Origin: Modicisalibacter ilicicola DSM 19980
Lineage (GTDB): Bacteria; Pseudomonadota; Gammaproteobacteria; Pseudomonadales; Halomonadaceae
DNA length: 64,000 nt
Reading direction: 5' to 3'
Assembly (NCBI RefSeq): GCF_900128925.1
Contig: NZ_FQUJ01000019.1
Location: 1-64,000 of the forward strand
Under the pieces are notes generated by a model. The model searched no databases and had not been told where the DNA came from. It was given only the letters and a program-made list of their open reading frames with translations. Position 1 is the stretch's first letter. Each line of letters starts with the position of its first letter. Position numbers and translations under genes: made by a program. Shown piece after piece: positions 1 through 9,489 of this stretch.

Positions 1-334
1 AATGACCTATGACCAGGGCAGAGAGATGGTGAAGCATGCCGAGATCACTCAGAAGACCGGTACGGCGATCTACTTCGCTGACCCGCATAGCCCATGGCAG
101 CGGGGCTCCAATGAGAACACCAATGGGCTGTTGCGGCAGTACCTGCCGAAGGGCACGGACCTGTCGGTCTACAGCCAGGAAGAGCTCGACGAGATCGCCG
201 ACTCACTGAACACCCGGCCGCGCAAGACACTGGACTGGCGAACGCCGTTGGAAGTTTACGCCGAGGTGCTCAAGAAATCAGTCAGTGGGCCGAGCACCCT
301 TCAATAGCGTTGCGCTTGGAACTTGAGACCGCCA
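1..334 (+). mobile_element. Right end of an IS30-family insertion sequence
   Basis: The transposase tail is followed by about 26 bases (308-333) that run GTTGCGCTTGGAACTTGAG then ACCGCC. This looks like the terminal inverted repeat of an IS30-type element and is followed by unrelated AT-rich DNA. The left end lies outside the window, so the partner repeat and the target duplication cannot be checked here; the exact right boundary is an estimate. Confidence 0.6.
2..307 (+). CDS. IS30-family transposase, C-terminal part (cut by window start)
   Basis: This is the C-terminal ~100 residues of a DDE-type transposase that moves an IS30-family element. The end of the catalytic core is visible: a [21 protein letters not shown] motif region with the last acidic residue (Glu of SNENTNG), then LPKGTDLS and the tail [17 protein letters not shown], both standard IS30 features. 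The reading frame is open to the window edge, so the apparent ATG at 2 is internal and the N-terminal helix-turn-helix and the first two acidic residues lie upstream. Whether the full copy is intact cannot be judged. Confidence 0.9.
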   Translation: MTYDQGREMVKHAEITQKTGTAIYFADPHSPWQRGSNENTNGLLRQYLPKGTDLSVYSQEELDEIADSLNTRPRKTLDWRTPLEVYAEVLKKSVSGPSTLQ

Positions 335-650
335 TTCTTGATGAAGAAATATTAACTTTCAATTCTTCTCCTTGTCAGCAAAGCAACGGCCTCGAAGCTG
401 GATTGAAGGCTTTTATGTCTTCAGCTTCCCAACCCTGCCTCTGAAACCCGCCGCTTACGGTTCAAGGCGGATTTATTGCCAAGAGACAACCAATCTTTGA
501 CCTTGATCAATATTTTTCCTCATAACCACCACTATATTTCAATTATTTTAAACCAGAACAATAAACATAGAAGGCTATCGAAGCTCGCCTTTCAGTGCAT
601 TCGGTAGATTATTTCAACCATCCCACAGTTAACTAAACTTTAAGGTATGC
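335..650. other. Intergenic, AT-rich leader upstream of the porin
   Basis: No gene is visible. The stretch is much richer in A/T than its surroundings. It contains a candidate FNR/Anr-type site (497-510, listed separately) and probably the porin promoter. A ribosome-binding sequence TAAGG (641-645) lies just before the porin start. Confidence 0.5.
497..510 (+). promoter_or_regulatory. Candidate FNR/Anr-type site upstream of the porin
   Basis: The sequence TTGAC-CTTG-ATCAA matches the FNR family consensus TTGAT-N4-ATCAA with one mismatch. It lies 141 bases before the porin start codon. The match is seen directly; binding and oxygen control are inferred, and a 14-base match in an AT-rich leader can arise by chance. 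Confidence 0.4.
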
Positions 651-1874
651 ATGATGAAAAAAAGCAACTCCCATATGATCAAGGCTGCCGTTGCACTGAT
701 CGCGGCAGGCGGCAGCCAAGGCCTGCTCGCTCAGGACACCCCCGCAAGCTCCCTGACGGAAGCCCTCACCAACGGCAAGGTGAGTGCCGATTTCCGCCTG
801 CGCTACGAGAGCGTGGAACAGGACAACCAGCTCAAGGACGCGGACGCGCTGACCCTGCGCTCTCGCCTGGGCTACACCACCGCAAGCTTCAACGGCCTGT
901 CGGCAATGCTCGAGGTGGAAGATGTGCAGCCCGTCGCCGGTGTGGACGACTACTCGGTCGGGCCGACGGGTTTCAACCCCGGTGAATATTCGGTCATTGC
1001 CGATCCCGAAACCACGGAGGTGGACCAGGCCTTCCTGCAGTACAGCAACGACCGGATCAACACAAGGCTGGGCCGGCAAAGAATCGTCTATGACAATCAT
1101 CGCTTCATCGGTGACGTGGGTTGGCGCCAGGACAGGCAGACCTTCGATGCCTTTACCTTCGACTTCATACCCACGAAGAATACCAGCCTGAGCTACAACT
1201 ACCTCGATGAGCGCAACCGTATCTTCGCCGACGACGCCGATGTCGACTCGAGCGATCATCTCTTCAATGCCTCATGGAAAATGCCGCTGGGCACGCTGAC
1301 CGGCTACGCCTATCTGCTCGACAACGAGGATGCCGATCGCACCAACGACACCTACGGTGCCCGACTAAACGGCTCGACCGACGCCGGCAATCTCAAGCTT
1401 CTCTATACCGCCGAGTTGGCGACCCAGGACTTCGAGCAAGGCACCGCGGACTACGAAGCCGACTACTACTTCGTCGAGGGTGGTGTGGCCTTCAATCGCT
1501 TCACGCTCAAGGCCGGTTACGAGTACCTGGGTTCGGACGATGGCGAGTACGGCTTCTCCACCCCGCTGGCAACACTGCATGCGCACAACGGCTGGGCCGA
1601 CCAGTTCCTCAATACGCCTGCCCAGGGTCTGGTCGACATGTCCTTCTCGGTCGGCACCCAGCTGGCCGGTGGCAACCTCAACCTGATCTACCACGATTAC
1701 GAGGCAGCAGAGGACACCCCGGCAGTGGACGACCTCGGTGACGAGATCGACGTGGTCTACAGCAGGAAGTTCGGCAAGTACTACTCTTCCGGCATCAAGT
1801 ATGCCTCTTATTCGGCCGGCGACATCAATGTCGACACCGACAAGCTCTGGGTATGGCTGGGAATGAGCTTCTAA
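651..1874 (+). CDS. Outer-membrane porin (OprD/alginate-export-like beta barrel)
   Basis: A 407-residue outer-membrane channel. It has an N-terminal signal peptide (Lys-rich start, hydrophobic stretch, cleavage near GLLAQ-D), then alternating amphipathic strands rich in aromatic girdle residues, with the FRLRYESVEQDN and LTLRSRLGY segments typical of the alginate-export-like porin group, and a C-terminal Phe (VWLGMSF) as expected for BAM-dependent barrels. The ATG at 651 or the adjacent one at 654 follows TAAGG. The substrate is unknown. It stands alone, with an FNR-like site upstream and a strong terminator downstream. Confidence 0.8.
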   Translation: MMKKSNSHMIKAAVALIAAGGSQGLLAQDTPASSLTEALTNGKVSADFRLRYESVEQDNQLKDADALTLRSRLGYTTASFNGLSAMLEVEDVQPVAGVDDYSVGPTGFNPGEYSVIADPETTEVDQAFLQYSNDRINTRLGRQRIVYDNHRFIGDVGWRQDRQTFDAFTFDFIPTKNTSLSYNYLDERNRIFADDADVDSSDHLFNASWKMPLGTLTGYAYLLDNEDADRTNDTYGARLNGSTDAGNLKLLYTAELATQDFEQGTADYEADYYFVEGGVAFNRFTLKAGYEYLGSDDGEYGFSTPLATLHAHNGWADQFLNTPAQGLVDMSFSVGTQLAGGNLNLIYHDYEAAEDTPAVDDLGDEIDVVYSRKFGKYYSSGIKYASYSAGDINVDTDKLWVWLGMSF

Positions 1875-1905
1875 CCGGCACTTCGATCGTTTCATGAGGG
1901 GCTTT

Positions 1906-1938
1906 GCCCGTGACAGCACCAGCGTCACGGGCTTTTTT
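1906..1938 (+). terminator. Rho-independent terminator after the porin
   Basis: A perfect 9-bp stem, GCCCGTGAC pairing with GTCACGGGC around a 9-base loop, followed by six T. It begins about 30 bases after the porin stop codon, so it ends the porin transcript. Confidence 0.9.
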
Positions 1939-2078
1939 CATTTCTCGACAGCCAGCATGGATCAAGGCCTGATCGGCCGACCCGAGGGAAAGGGAAGCAA
2001 GCGATCGAGAACGACAAAGATCACTTTTCCTGCCCATTCCTTCTATAGTTACTTGACTCCCCTGCACGAGTTCTGGTC

Positions 2079-2633
2079 ATGAGTCAGACAAAGCGTATTG
2101 CCGTGATCGTCGGCAGCCTGAGAAAGGAATCCTTCAACCGCAAGGCGGCCAACGGCTTGATTGCCCTGGCGCCGGACTCTTTGGAATTGGAGATCGTCGA
2201 GATCGGCGACCTGCCGCTCTACAATCAGGATTTCGATGACGACCCTCCGGAGCCCTACTCCCCTTTCCGGGATAAGATCCAGGCAGCGGACGGCTACATC
2301 TTCGTCACACCGGAGCACAATCGCTCGATGCCGGCGGCGATGAAGAACGCCCTGGACATTGCCACCCGCCCACCCTCGGGCAATGTGTGGAGCGGCAAGC
2401 CCGGCGCCGTGATCAGCGCCTCGCCATCGCTGCAAGGCGGCTTCGGCGCCAGCCACCATCTGCGCCAGACACTGGTCAATCTCAACGTCCTGTGCATGCC
2501 TCAGCCCGAGGTCTATCTCAGCCAGGCCAATGAACTGTTCGATGACCGGGGGCAGCCCACCGAACGCTGCCGGGGGTTCCTGCAGAAGTTCCTGGACGGG
2601 TACGAGAAATGGGTTGGCAAGATGGCGGATTGA
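2079..2633 (+). CDS. NAD(P)H-dependent FMN reductase / quinone reductase
   Basis: A 184-residue flavodoxin-like cytoplasmic enzyme of the NADPH-dependent FMN reductase family (ChrR/YieF-like). The FMN phosphate loop GSLRKESFNRK is at residues 13-23, and TPEHNRSMPAAMKNALD near residue 75 is the second FMN-contacting loop typical of the family. Members reduce quinones, chromate or azo compounds by two-electron transfer; the physiological substrate here is not evident. It is transcribed toward the DUF808 gene on the opposite strand, with only 13 bases between the stop codons. Confidence 0.85.
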   Translation: MSQTKRIAVIVGSLRKESFNRKAANGLIALAPDSLELEIVEIGDLPLYNQDFDDDPPEPYSPFRDKIQAADGYIFVTPEHNRSMPAAMKNALDIATRPPSGNVWSGKPGAVISASPSLQGGFGASHHLRQTLVNLNVLCMPQPEVYLSQANELFDDRGQPTERCRGFLQKFLDGYEKWVGKMAD

Positions 2634-2646
2634 CCCTGCCTGGGGC

Positions 2647-3579
2647 TCAAGCGCTTGTCGCGAACCGGCGCCTGAGCCGCTTGCCCCCTTCGACAACGAC
2701 CAGGATCAGCGCTCCGGCAAGCAAGCCGAAGCCCATGTTGAGCAGCGTCGGTCCCAGCGGCTGGAGAATGGCACCGGCCGCGGGAATGTCGCCGGCCGCC
2801 CCGGCAAGGTTTTCGATGGCGTGCTCGATGATGGGCAGGCCGTGGGTCAGGATGCCGCCCCCAACCATGAACATGGCGGCGGTGCCGATGAACGACAGGC
2901 TTTTCATCAGGTAAGGCGCGGCGCTGACGATGCCTCTACCGATGCTCTGGGCAGATGAACTGCCTTTACCGCTCAGATAGATTCCCAGGTCGTCGAGCTT
3001 GACGATGCCGGCCACCAGCCCGTAAACCCCGACGGTCATGACCAGGGCGATGCCGGACACCACCAGGACCTGTTGCAGCAGCGCGGCGCCGGCCACGGTC
3101 CCCAGGGTGATGGCGATGATCTCCGCCGAGAGGATGAAGTCGGTGCGTATGGCGCCCTTGATCTTCTTTTGCTCGAATTGCCGCGGATCCACGGAAGGAT
3201 CGGTCAGGGCCTTCCTGGCTTCCTGGGCATCGTGATCGTCGGGATGCAGGAACTTGTGCACCAGCTTTTCCGCACCCTCGTAGCACAGGAAGGCCCCGCC
3301 CAGCATCAGCAGCACGGTGACCATCCAGGGAATGAAGGCGCTGATCAACAGGGCGGCAGGCACCAGGATGAGCTTGTTGCGAAACGAGCCCTTGGCCACC
3401 GCCCAGACCACCGGCAACTCCCGCGCGGCCTTGACGCCGGTGACCTGCTGCGCGTTCAACGCCAGGTCGTCGCCCAGCACGCCGGCGGTCTTCTTGACGG
3501 CGACCTTGGTCATCACCGAGACGTCATCGAGGATCGTGGCAATGTCGTCGATCAGGGTAAGTAAGCTGCCGCCTGCCAT
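2647..3579 (-). CDS. DUF808 family inner-membrane protein (YedI-like)
   Basis: A 310-residue protein of the DUF808 family, called YedI in E. coli. The diagnostic N-terminus [20 protein letters not shown] and the following segment [18 protein letters not shown] match this family closely. It has at least four strongly hydrophobic membrane segments (about residues 75-105, 150-185, 220-250 and 275-300) and a short basic C-terminus. The function is not established in any organism known to me. It appears monocistronic. Confidence 0.85.
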   Translation of the reverse strand: MAGGSLLTLIDDIATILDDVSVMTKVAVKKTAGVLGDDLALNAQQVTGVKAARELPVVWAVAKGSFRNKLILVPAALLISAFIPWMVTVLLMLGGAFLCYEGAEKLVHKFLHPDDHDAQEARKALTDPSVDPRQFEQKKIKGAIRTDFILSAEIIAITLGTVAGAALLQQVLVVSGIALVMTVGVYGLVAGIVKLDDLGIYLSGKGSSSAQSIGRGIVSAAPYLMKSLSFIGTAAMFMVGGGILTHGLPIIEHAIENLAGAAGDIPAAGAILQPLGPTLLNMGFGLLAGALILVVVEGGKRLRRRFATSA

Positions 3580-3644
3580 CGGTCATCCTCAATCGGCAAT
3601 GGGTACGCGATTCACTATAGCGCGAATGGCCTGCGACCATCGCC

Positions 3645-4622
3645 TCATGATCGGGTCGGCCCCGCGTGGCAGAGCCTGCCGTCGCGGGATAACCGGTAAA
3701 CATCGAAGTCGTTCGCCAGCCACAACGTACCTCGATAGTGGTCCCGGGCTTCGCGTTCGATGTCGGCGATCGACGGCGTCACACCGCGGTCGTGTTGATA
3801 GCGGGGGCTGAAATGGGTCAGCACCAGGTTCGGCAAGCCGATGTCCCGGGCGAAGGCCGCCACGGCTTCGGCAGTACTGTGACCGTTGTCGGTGCCCAGG
3901 CGATCGACGATCTCGCGGGTATAGGTCGCCTCGTGGACCAGCACATCGGCGCCTGCACAAAGGCCTTCCAGCAACTTCGGCGTGTCATTGTCCCCGGCAA
4001 TGACTACCTTCCTCGCTCCCCTCGCCGGCAGGAGCACCTCGTCACTGGTTACCCGGGTACCGTCCTCCAGCAGGATATCCTCGCCGCGATGGAGCCGCCC
4101 CCAGGCGGGCCCTCGTGCCACCCCGAGCGCCTCCAGGCGTCTGGTGTCGAGCTTGCGCTGGATTCCCCTCTCGACAAGGGCATAGCCATGGGAGGCGACC
4201 CCGTGCGAGAGCGCAGAGGCCTCCACCGCGAAGTCGCTGGTTCGAAAATCGGCGGGTAGCCGTTCGACATCGACGAACTCGATGGGGAAAGTGAGGTGCA
4301 AACCGGTTGTCGCCTGCACCGCCTCGAGAAACGCCCGGATCGGTTGCGGTCCGACGATCGTCAGGGGCGTCTCCCGCCCCATCATCGAGGCGCTGGACAG
4401 CAGGCCCGGTAGACCGTAGCAATGGTCGCCATGCACATGGGTGATGAGAATGGCGTCCAGGCGGTTCAGCGAGAGTGACGTGCGCAGTACCCGTTGCTGG
4501 GTGCCTTCGCCGCAATCCACGAGCACCCAGGTCTTGGCGTTACGTTTCCTGATCGCTGTCGCGGTGACGTTGCGCGCCCTGGTCGGCACGCCGGCAGAGG
4601 TTCCCAGAAACAGGATGTCCAT
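3645..4622 (-). CDS. rnz: Ribonuclease Z (tRNase Z)
   Basis: A 325-residue metallo-beta-lactamase-fold endonuclease that trims tRNA 3' ends. The N-terminus MDILFLGTSAGVPTRARN is the classical tRNase Z start; the zinc motif HVHGDHCYGLPGLL is at about residues 62-75; later ligands appear in AGDNDTP, in VLVHEATY and in the final LTHFSPRY histidine. Length is close to the bacterial short form (~305 residues), with a ~15-residue tail. It is an isolated housekeeping gene, with the DUF1264 lipoprotein ending 15 bases upstream on the same strand. Confidence 0.93.
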   Translation of the reverse strand: MDILFLGTSAGVPTRARNVTATAIRKRNAKTWVLVDCGEGTQQRVLRTSLSLNRLDAILITHVHGDHCYGLPGLLSSASMMGRETPLTIVGPQPIRAFLEAVQATTGLHLTFPIEFVDVERLPADFRTSDFAVEASALSHGVASHGYALVERGIQRKLDTRRLEALGVARGPAWGRLHRGEDILLEDGTRVTSDEVLLPARGARKVVIAGDNDTPKLLEGLCAGADVLVHEATYTREIVDRLGTDNGHSTAEAVAAFARDIGLPNLVLTHFSPRYQHDRGVTPSIADIEREARDHYRGTLWLANDFDVYRLSRDGRLCHAGPTRS

Positions 4623-4637
4623 GAGTGTCGGGTGTGC

Positions 4638-5432
<795 letters not shown>

Positions 5433-5466
5433 TCCCTGATCTCCTGAAGATGTTCCTGACATCAGT

Positions 5467-5922
5467 TTATAGATAGCGCCCCGCCGAGCCGATCACCGTT
5501 ACCAGCAGTCCCAGCGCCAGATTGATGGCGATCGTCAGGCGAATCCTGTTGAGCTGAACGCCCCCGTCGGACCAGGTCTGCTCGCTCACCGCCTTTTTCA
5601 AACGCTTGAAGGGGGCAAAGTAGAGATGCGCGAAGATCAGCATCATCACGATGCCCAGTCCAAGCATGGCATGCACATGCCAGCCGACGTTGGCCATGCC
5701 GCCATAGGCGGCAAAGATCATCCAGTAGCCGGTCGCCAGCAACACGACGATGGAGACCCACACCCACGGGAAGAAACGGCGAAACACCTGGCTCCACAGC
5801 GTCAGCCGCATGGGTCGCTCGAGAAGGCTGCCCGCCACGGGGCGCAGGGCCATGTAAGCGAAGAACATGCCACCGACCCATACCACGGCGGCGAGTAGAT
5901 GTAGCGAGATTGCGATTGCCAT
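5467..5922 (-). CDS. CopD-family / DUF2269-like integral membrane protein
   Basis: A 151-residue protein with four predicted membrane helices (about residues 3-25, 48-72, 80-100 and 128-148). The N-terminus ISLHLLAAVVWVGGMFFAYMALRP, with His and Trp, plus a later VGWHVHAMLGLG segment, resembles CopD-type proteins that may bind heme or copper through conserved His. No copper genes flank it, so a metal role is an inference from family only. The start follows GAGAGG. It is 14 bases downstream of the DUF3581 stop and so is probably cotranscribed with it. Confidence 0.7.
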   Translation of the reverse strand: MAIAISLHLLAAVVWVGGMFFAYMALRPVAGSLLERPMRLTLWSQVFRRFFPWVWVSIVVLLATGYWMIFAAYGGMANVGWHVHAMLGLGIVMMLIFAHLYFAPFKRLKKAVSEQTWSDGGVQLNRIRLTIAINLALGLLVTVIGSAGRYL

Positions 5923-5936
5923 GCAGGCCTCTCAGC

Positions 5937-6650
5937 TCAGTCGGTTTGTTCATGTAACGCCTTGCGGCGAACGAAATCGTCGACGAAGGAATCCATCACC
6001 GCCGCGTCATAGTCGCGCAAGCCACTGACCACCAGTTTCTTGGAGCCACTCCCGACCGTCTCGCCCTGGTGGGTCATGCGAAATTCCAGATAGGCATCAC
6101 CACGCTTGCCGTTGATCTCGAACGAGGAGTCGACGAACTCCACCTGCAGTGCGGCGATGTCCAGGGTGCGCAAGGTGAAGCCCATGCTGTCGTAGATCAC
6201 CAGGGGGCGCTGAGGGTTAAACATGACACCCTGCTGCTCCATCAGCGGCTTGAGGTAGTGCGGAAAATTGCGCCCGGAAAAGGCGATATAGCGGCGCGTG
6301 AAGGCTTCGATCACCGCCGGGTCGCGGGTTGTCTCGCCGCTGCGCTCGACGATGAGCACCTCCTTGCCGGACGCATCGTTCATGCTGAGCGCGCCACCTT
6401 CGTGCTCACGGATGTCCAGGGGAACATCGGCACCCACCATGCCGCGGAAATGGAAGGTCATCCGCTGGGACAAGCCATGGTGGGTCAGCACCAGGGCAAA
6501 CAGCAGATCCCCCGGGACACAGAAGCGCCGCGCATCCGGGTCGTGGATCGGATTGTAGTCGCCGGCCATCCGCTTGGCGAACCGACTGGCCTGTTCCGCG
6601 GAAATACACGGACGGCCATCCCGGAGGGTATAGAAGTCATCGAGAAACAT
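5937..6650 (-). CDS. DUF3581 family protein
   Basis: A 237-residue soluble protein recognised as DUF3581, a family of gammaproteobacteria. The N-terminal part (RFAKRMAGDYNPIHDPDARRFCVPGDLLFALVLTHHG, residues ~23-60) resembles the hydratase motif of MaoC-like hot-dog enzymes, with the Asp/His of the DYNPIH segment in place, so acyl-CoA or acyl-carrier binding is possible. The function is not established. No signal peptide or membrane segment is seen. It is likely in one transcript with the CopD-like gene. Confidence 0.75.
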   Translation of the reverse strand: MFLDDFYTLRDGRPCISAEQASRFAKRMAGDYNPIHDPDARRFCVPGDLLFALVLTHHGLSQRMTFHFRGMVGADVPLDIREHEGGALSMNDASGKEVLIVERSGETTRDPAVIEAFTRRYIAFSGRNFPHYLKPLMEQQGVMFNPQRPLVIYDSMGFTLRTLDIAALQVEFVDSSFEINGKRGDAYLEFRMTHQGETVGSGSKKLVVSGLRDYDAAVMDSFVDDFVRRKALHEQTD

Positions 6651-6906
6651 GCGATCTGCCTACGCATAGAAAATGGGTGCCATCGGACATCCGGTCCTCG
6701 TGTCACGGAACATGGCGGAACTGCCACGCCGTGCCAGCCATTGTGCCATGAAATCGGCTGGCCACATTCTAACCCGTGTTCATGCCCGGCTGGCAGCCTC
6801 GTCACGGGCTGGCATGCGTAAAAAAAGGTGTTACCGCAGCACGCCTCTGGCATCGGCCTTGCCTTTGATGGTATGCAGGAACGACCTTCTCTGCCGGAGC
6901 CAACGG

Positions 6907-7446
6907 ATGAACGAACTCTGTGACGCCAACCGTTCGACGCTGGTCGTGATCGACCTGCAGGAGCGTCTTCTGCCGAAGATCCACGACGGCGAGAACGTCC
7001 TCGACCGCGTCGAGCTGCTGACCGACGCCGCCAGGCTTCTCGAGATACCGATCGTCGGCACCGAACAGAACCCGGCGGGTCTGGGTCCGAGCATGCTGCC
7101 GCTCGGGGACTCCTTCGACAGTCTGATTACCAAGACCCATTTCGACGCCTTTGCCGAGTTTTCGTCAACGGCCTGTTTCGAGCCCCAGCGCGACGAGGTG
7201 ATCGTCGTTGGCTGCGAGGCCCATGTCTGCGTGCTGCAGTCCGTGCTCGGCCTGCTGCGTCACGACTATCGCGTGCACCTGGTCGCTGACGCCATCGGTT
7301 CCCGGAAGGCACAGGACAAGAGCGCCGCCATCGAACGGGCACGCGATGCCGGCGCCAGCGTGGTGACCAGCGAGATGGTGATGTTCGAATGGTTGCGCCA
7401 CTGCGAGCACCCCGCGTTTCGTGCCGTACTCGAGTTGCTGAAATGA
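6907..7446 (+). CDS. Isochorismatase-family cysteine hydrolase
   Basis: A 179-residue alpha/beta hydrolase of the isochorismatase family. The triad is visible: Asp in LVVIDLQERLLP (residue ~15), Lys in LITKTHFDAF (~80) and the nucleophile Cys in VVGCEAHVCVLQ (~108), with the cis-peptide region just before it. Members with this EAHVCV signature act on small amides or are of unknown substrate (YcaC/YwoC type); no isochorismate pathway lies nearby. The ATG at 6907 is preferred because the family starts here; an in-frame extension to 6673 is low-complexity non-homologous sequence. Confidence 0.85.
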   Translation: MNELCDANRSTLVVIDLQERLLPKIHDGENVLDRVELLTDAARLLEIPIVGTEQNPAGLGPSMLPLGDSFDSLITKTHFDAFAEFSSTACFEPQRDEVIVVGCEAHVCVLQSVLGLLRHDYRVHLVADAIGSRKAQDKSAAIERARDAGASVVTSEMVMFEWLRHCEHPAFRAVLELLK

Positions 7447-8535
7447 AAAGGCGTCCACGGCGGAAAGGTCCGGCCCAGGCGTCAGTCGCCCGGGCCAGCG
7501 CAGCAGCATGATGGCGAGCACGTTGCGATGCTCTCCGGCGGAGAGATCGGTGCTGCCATCCTCCGCCGGGATCATGCGGGCCTGCGGATCGTACTTGCGT
7601 CTCAAGGCCTGTCTGACACGGTCCAGCACGGGATGTGTCGTGCGCCCCATGAGCTGGAAGCTGAGACCGACCTCGAGATAGATGTCGGCCTTGGTCTTTT
7701 CGATGATGCGTTCGATATTGTCGGCGAAATAGTCCAGCACCCAGCCATATTCCACGGCGCTGACCGGTTGCTGGTAGTAGTCGCTGGCGGCGATCACGAA
7801 GTGGGTCAGCCCATAGATCTTGTTGCGAAAGGAAGCCCTGGAGAGTCGCGAATCACGCTCGGGAGGATAGTGGCGTCGAAAGGCCTCCAGCACCTCGCCC
7901 CGAAGGTCGGCGATGCCCAGCTGATGCAACGAATAGACCATGTTGGCCACCTGGGCGGCATACACCTCGATGACCTCGGGGTCCGTCAGGAAGGTGCGAA
8001 AGTCCACGTTCCCCAGATAGGCCAGGGCGCGTTCGTGACCCGAAAGCGCGGGAGTCGCGAGAAGCCCGTAATCGTGTGCCAGGTCGAGGTCGAACAGGAG
8101 GTTCTTGGCGAAGGCGATTTCTCCCCACTCCCCCAGCATCGCCTTGCGTCGGCGCTGTTTCTCGGTGCGAGCGGGATAATTCTCGATGCTCTCCCGGCTG
8201 CGCAGGGAAACATAGCCGGAACGTGCCAGCCCCTGGATATCCCGTCGGAGGGTCAGTACCAGACGAGCCGCATAGGCCTCGTTGACGGGCACGTAACGCC
8301 GCTCGCCGGTGATGCGATAGAGCCGTTGCGCGTAGTGGCGTTGTCTGGAGAGGCCCAGCGTGAACAACTCCGCCTCGTAGCGCGCCTGGATGGCGGCAGC
8401 GATCTCTCGATCGTCACGCTCGGCATCGACACCGCCAGTGGAAACACAGGCCGAGAGCAGCAGCATCGCCGCGACCAGGACGATGCGGCACCACGCCCGG
8501 CGGTGGTAATCAGGACGGCCTGCCGTTCGCTGCAT
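7165..8535 (-). CDS. DUF3541-like lipoprotein, C-terminus reads into the isochorismatase gene
   Basis: A lipoprotein of ~456 residues with a basic N-region, hydrophobic stretch and lipobox LLSAC (Cys ~30). The body, rich in Arg, Tyr and helix-forming residues with the segments FRNKIYGLTHFVIAASDYYQ and GEHRNVLAIMLLRWPGRL, resembles the DUF3541 family. The recognisable part stops near 7460; the last ~95 codons (7165-7446) lie fully antisense to the isochorismatase gene and look like meaningless read-through, so the native stop may have been lost. A TTG at 8580 is an alternative start, but the ATG at 8535 has GGTGG before it. Confidence 0.6.
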   Translation of the reverse strand: MQRTAGRPDYHRRAWCRIVLVAAMLLLSACVSTGGVDAERDDREIAAAIQARYEAELFTLGLSRQRHYAQRLYRITGERRYVPVNEAYAARLVLTLRRDIQGLARSGYVSLRSRESIENYPARTEKQRRRKAMLGEWGEIAFAKNLLFDLDLAHDYGLLATPALSGHERALAYLGNVDFRTFLTDPEVIEVYAAQVANMVYSLHQLGIADLRGEVLEAFRRHYPPERDSRLSRASFRNKIYGLTHFVIAASDYYQQPVSAVEYGWVLDYFADNIERIIEKTKADIYLEVGLSFQLMGRTTHPVLDRVRQALRRKYDPQARMIPAEDGSTDLSAGEHRNVLAIMLLRWPGRLTPGPDLSAVDAFSFQQLEYGTKRGVLAVAQPFEHHHLAGHHAGAGIACPFDGGALVLCLPGTDGVSDQVHAIVVTQQAEHGLQHADMGLAANDDHLVALGLETGR

Positions 8536-8583
8536 CGACGCCACCGTAGGTTGCTCGTCATACCGAACATCCTCGGACAAGCC

Positions 8584-9465
8584 TCAGCGCTTTTCCAGAA
8601 TGGCAATCAACGCTGGCACCAGGCTTTCGCCATGCCCTGCCTCGTTGACCTCCCGATAGAGCCTCTCGATGGCCCCCGCCACATCCCGGGGCGCTCCCAG
8701 GTCCTCGGCCATGGCATGGTAATAGCCGACATCCTTCAGGGTATTGGCGAGACTGAAGCGAAAGCCCGAGGGGTCCTCGTCGAGAATGAAAGGCCTCAGG
8801 CGCTCGAGGATCACCCCGCCACCGCCGCCGTTGCCCAGCACCTCGAGGAAGGACTCATCGGCGATATCCGCCCGACGCGCGGCGGCGGTCGCCTCGGCCA
8901 GCACGGCGGTAAACCCCAGGGAGACGTAGTTGTGAAGGAGCTTGAGCTTGTGCCCTGCCCCCACGGGCCCGCCATGCACGATGTGCTCGGCAACGTTCTC
9001 CAGCAACGGTCTGACCTCGGCAAACAGTTCGTCCGGGGCACCGACCAGGAGGTTGAGACGCCCCTCCTCGGCCTCCTTGGGGGTGCGGGTCATGGCCGCA
9101 TCCAGGAAACGCCCGCCCCGTTCGGCGACCCGCTCGGCGATGGCAATGGTCGAACTGGGAATCGCCGTGGAGCAGTCGATCACGATGCTGCCCGGCTTGA
9201 GCCCCTCCAGCACGCCACCCGGCTCGAAGAGCACCGCCTCGACCTGGGGCGTGCCGGTCACGCAGAGGATCACCACCTGGGATGCCTCGGCGACTTCCCG
9301 GGCGCTGGGTTTCGAGATCGCGCCGGCCGCGAGCAGATCGTCGACGGGCTGATTGCCGGGGTGATCGAGGAAGGTCAGCGCATGACCATGACGCAACAGG
9401 TTGCGGCCGATACCGTGACCCATCAGGCCAACACCGACCAGGCCGACGTGACGAGAACCTTTCAT
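8584..9465 (-). CDS. Beta-hydroxyacid dehydrogenase (3-hydroxyisobutyrate / sulfolactaldehyde reductase family)
   Basis: A 293-residue NAD(P)-dependent enzyme that interconverts a beta-hydroxyacid and the semialdehyde. The Rossmann motif GVGLMGHGIGRNL is at residues ~11-23 and the catalytic Lys lies in GAGHKLKLLHNY (~170). The substrate loop reads DAAMTRTPKEAEEG rather than the common DAPVSGG; an Arg-Thr pair at this place also occurs in sulfolactaldehyde reductase (YihU), so an acidic, non-standard substrate is possible. A good AGGAG precedes the ATG. It is the last certain gene of the tetronate-locus strand, after the aldehyde dehydrogenase. Confidence 0.8.
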   Translation of the reverse strand: MKGSRHVGLVGVGLMGHGIGRNLLRHGHALTFLDHPGNQPVDDLLAAGAISKPSAREVAEASQVVILCVTGTPQVEAVLFEPGGVLEGLKPGSIVIDCSTAIPSSTIAIAERVAERGGRFLDAAMTRTPKEAEEGRLNLLVGAPDELFAEVRPLLENVAEHIVHGGPVGAGHKLKLLHNYVSLGFTAVLAEATAAARRADIADESFLEVLGNGGGGGVILERLRPFILDEDPSGFRFSLANTLKDVGYYHAMAEDLGAPRDVAGAIERLYREVNEAGHGESLVPALIAILEKR

Positions 9466-9489
9466 GCAAGAACTCCTTGTGGTGGGCGT

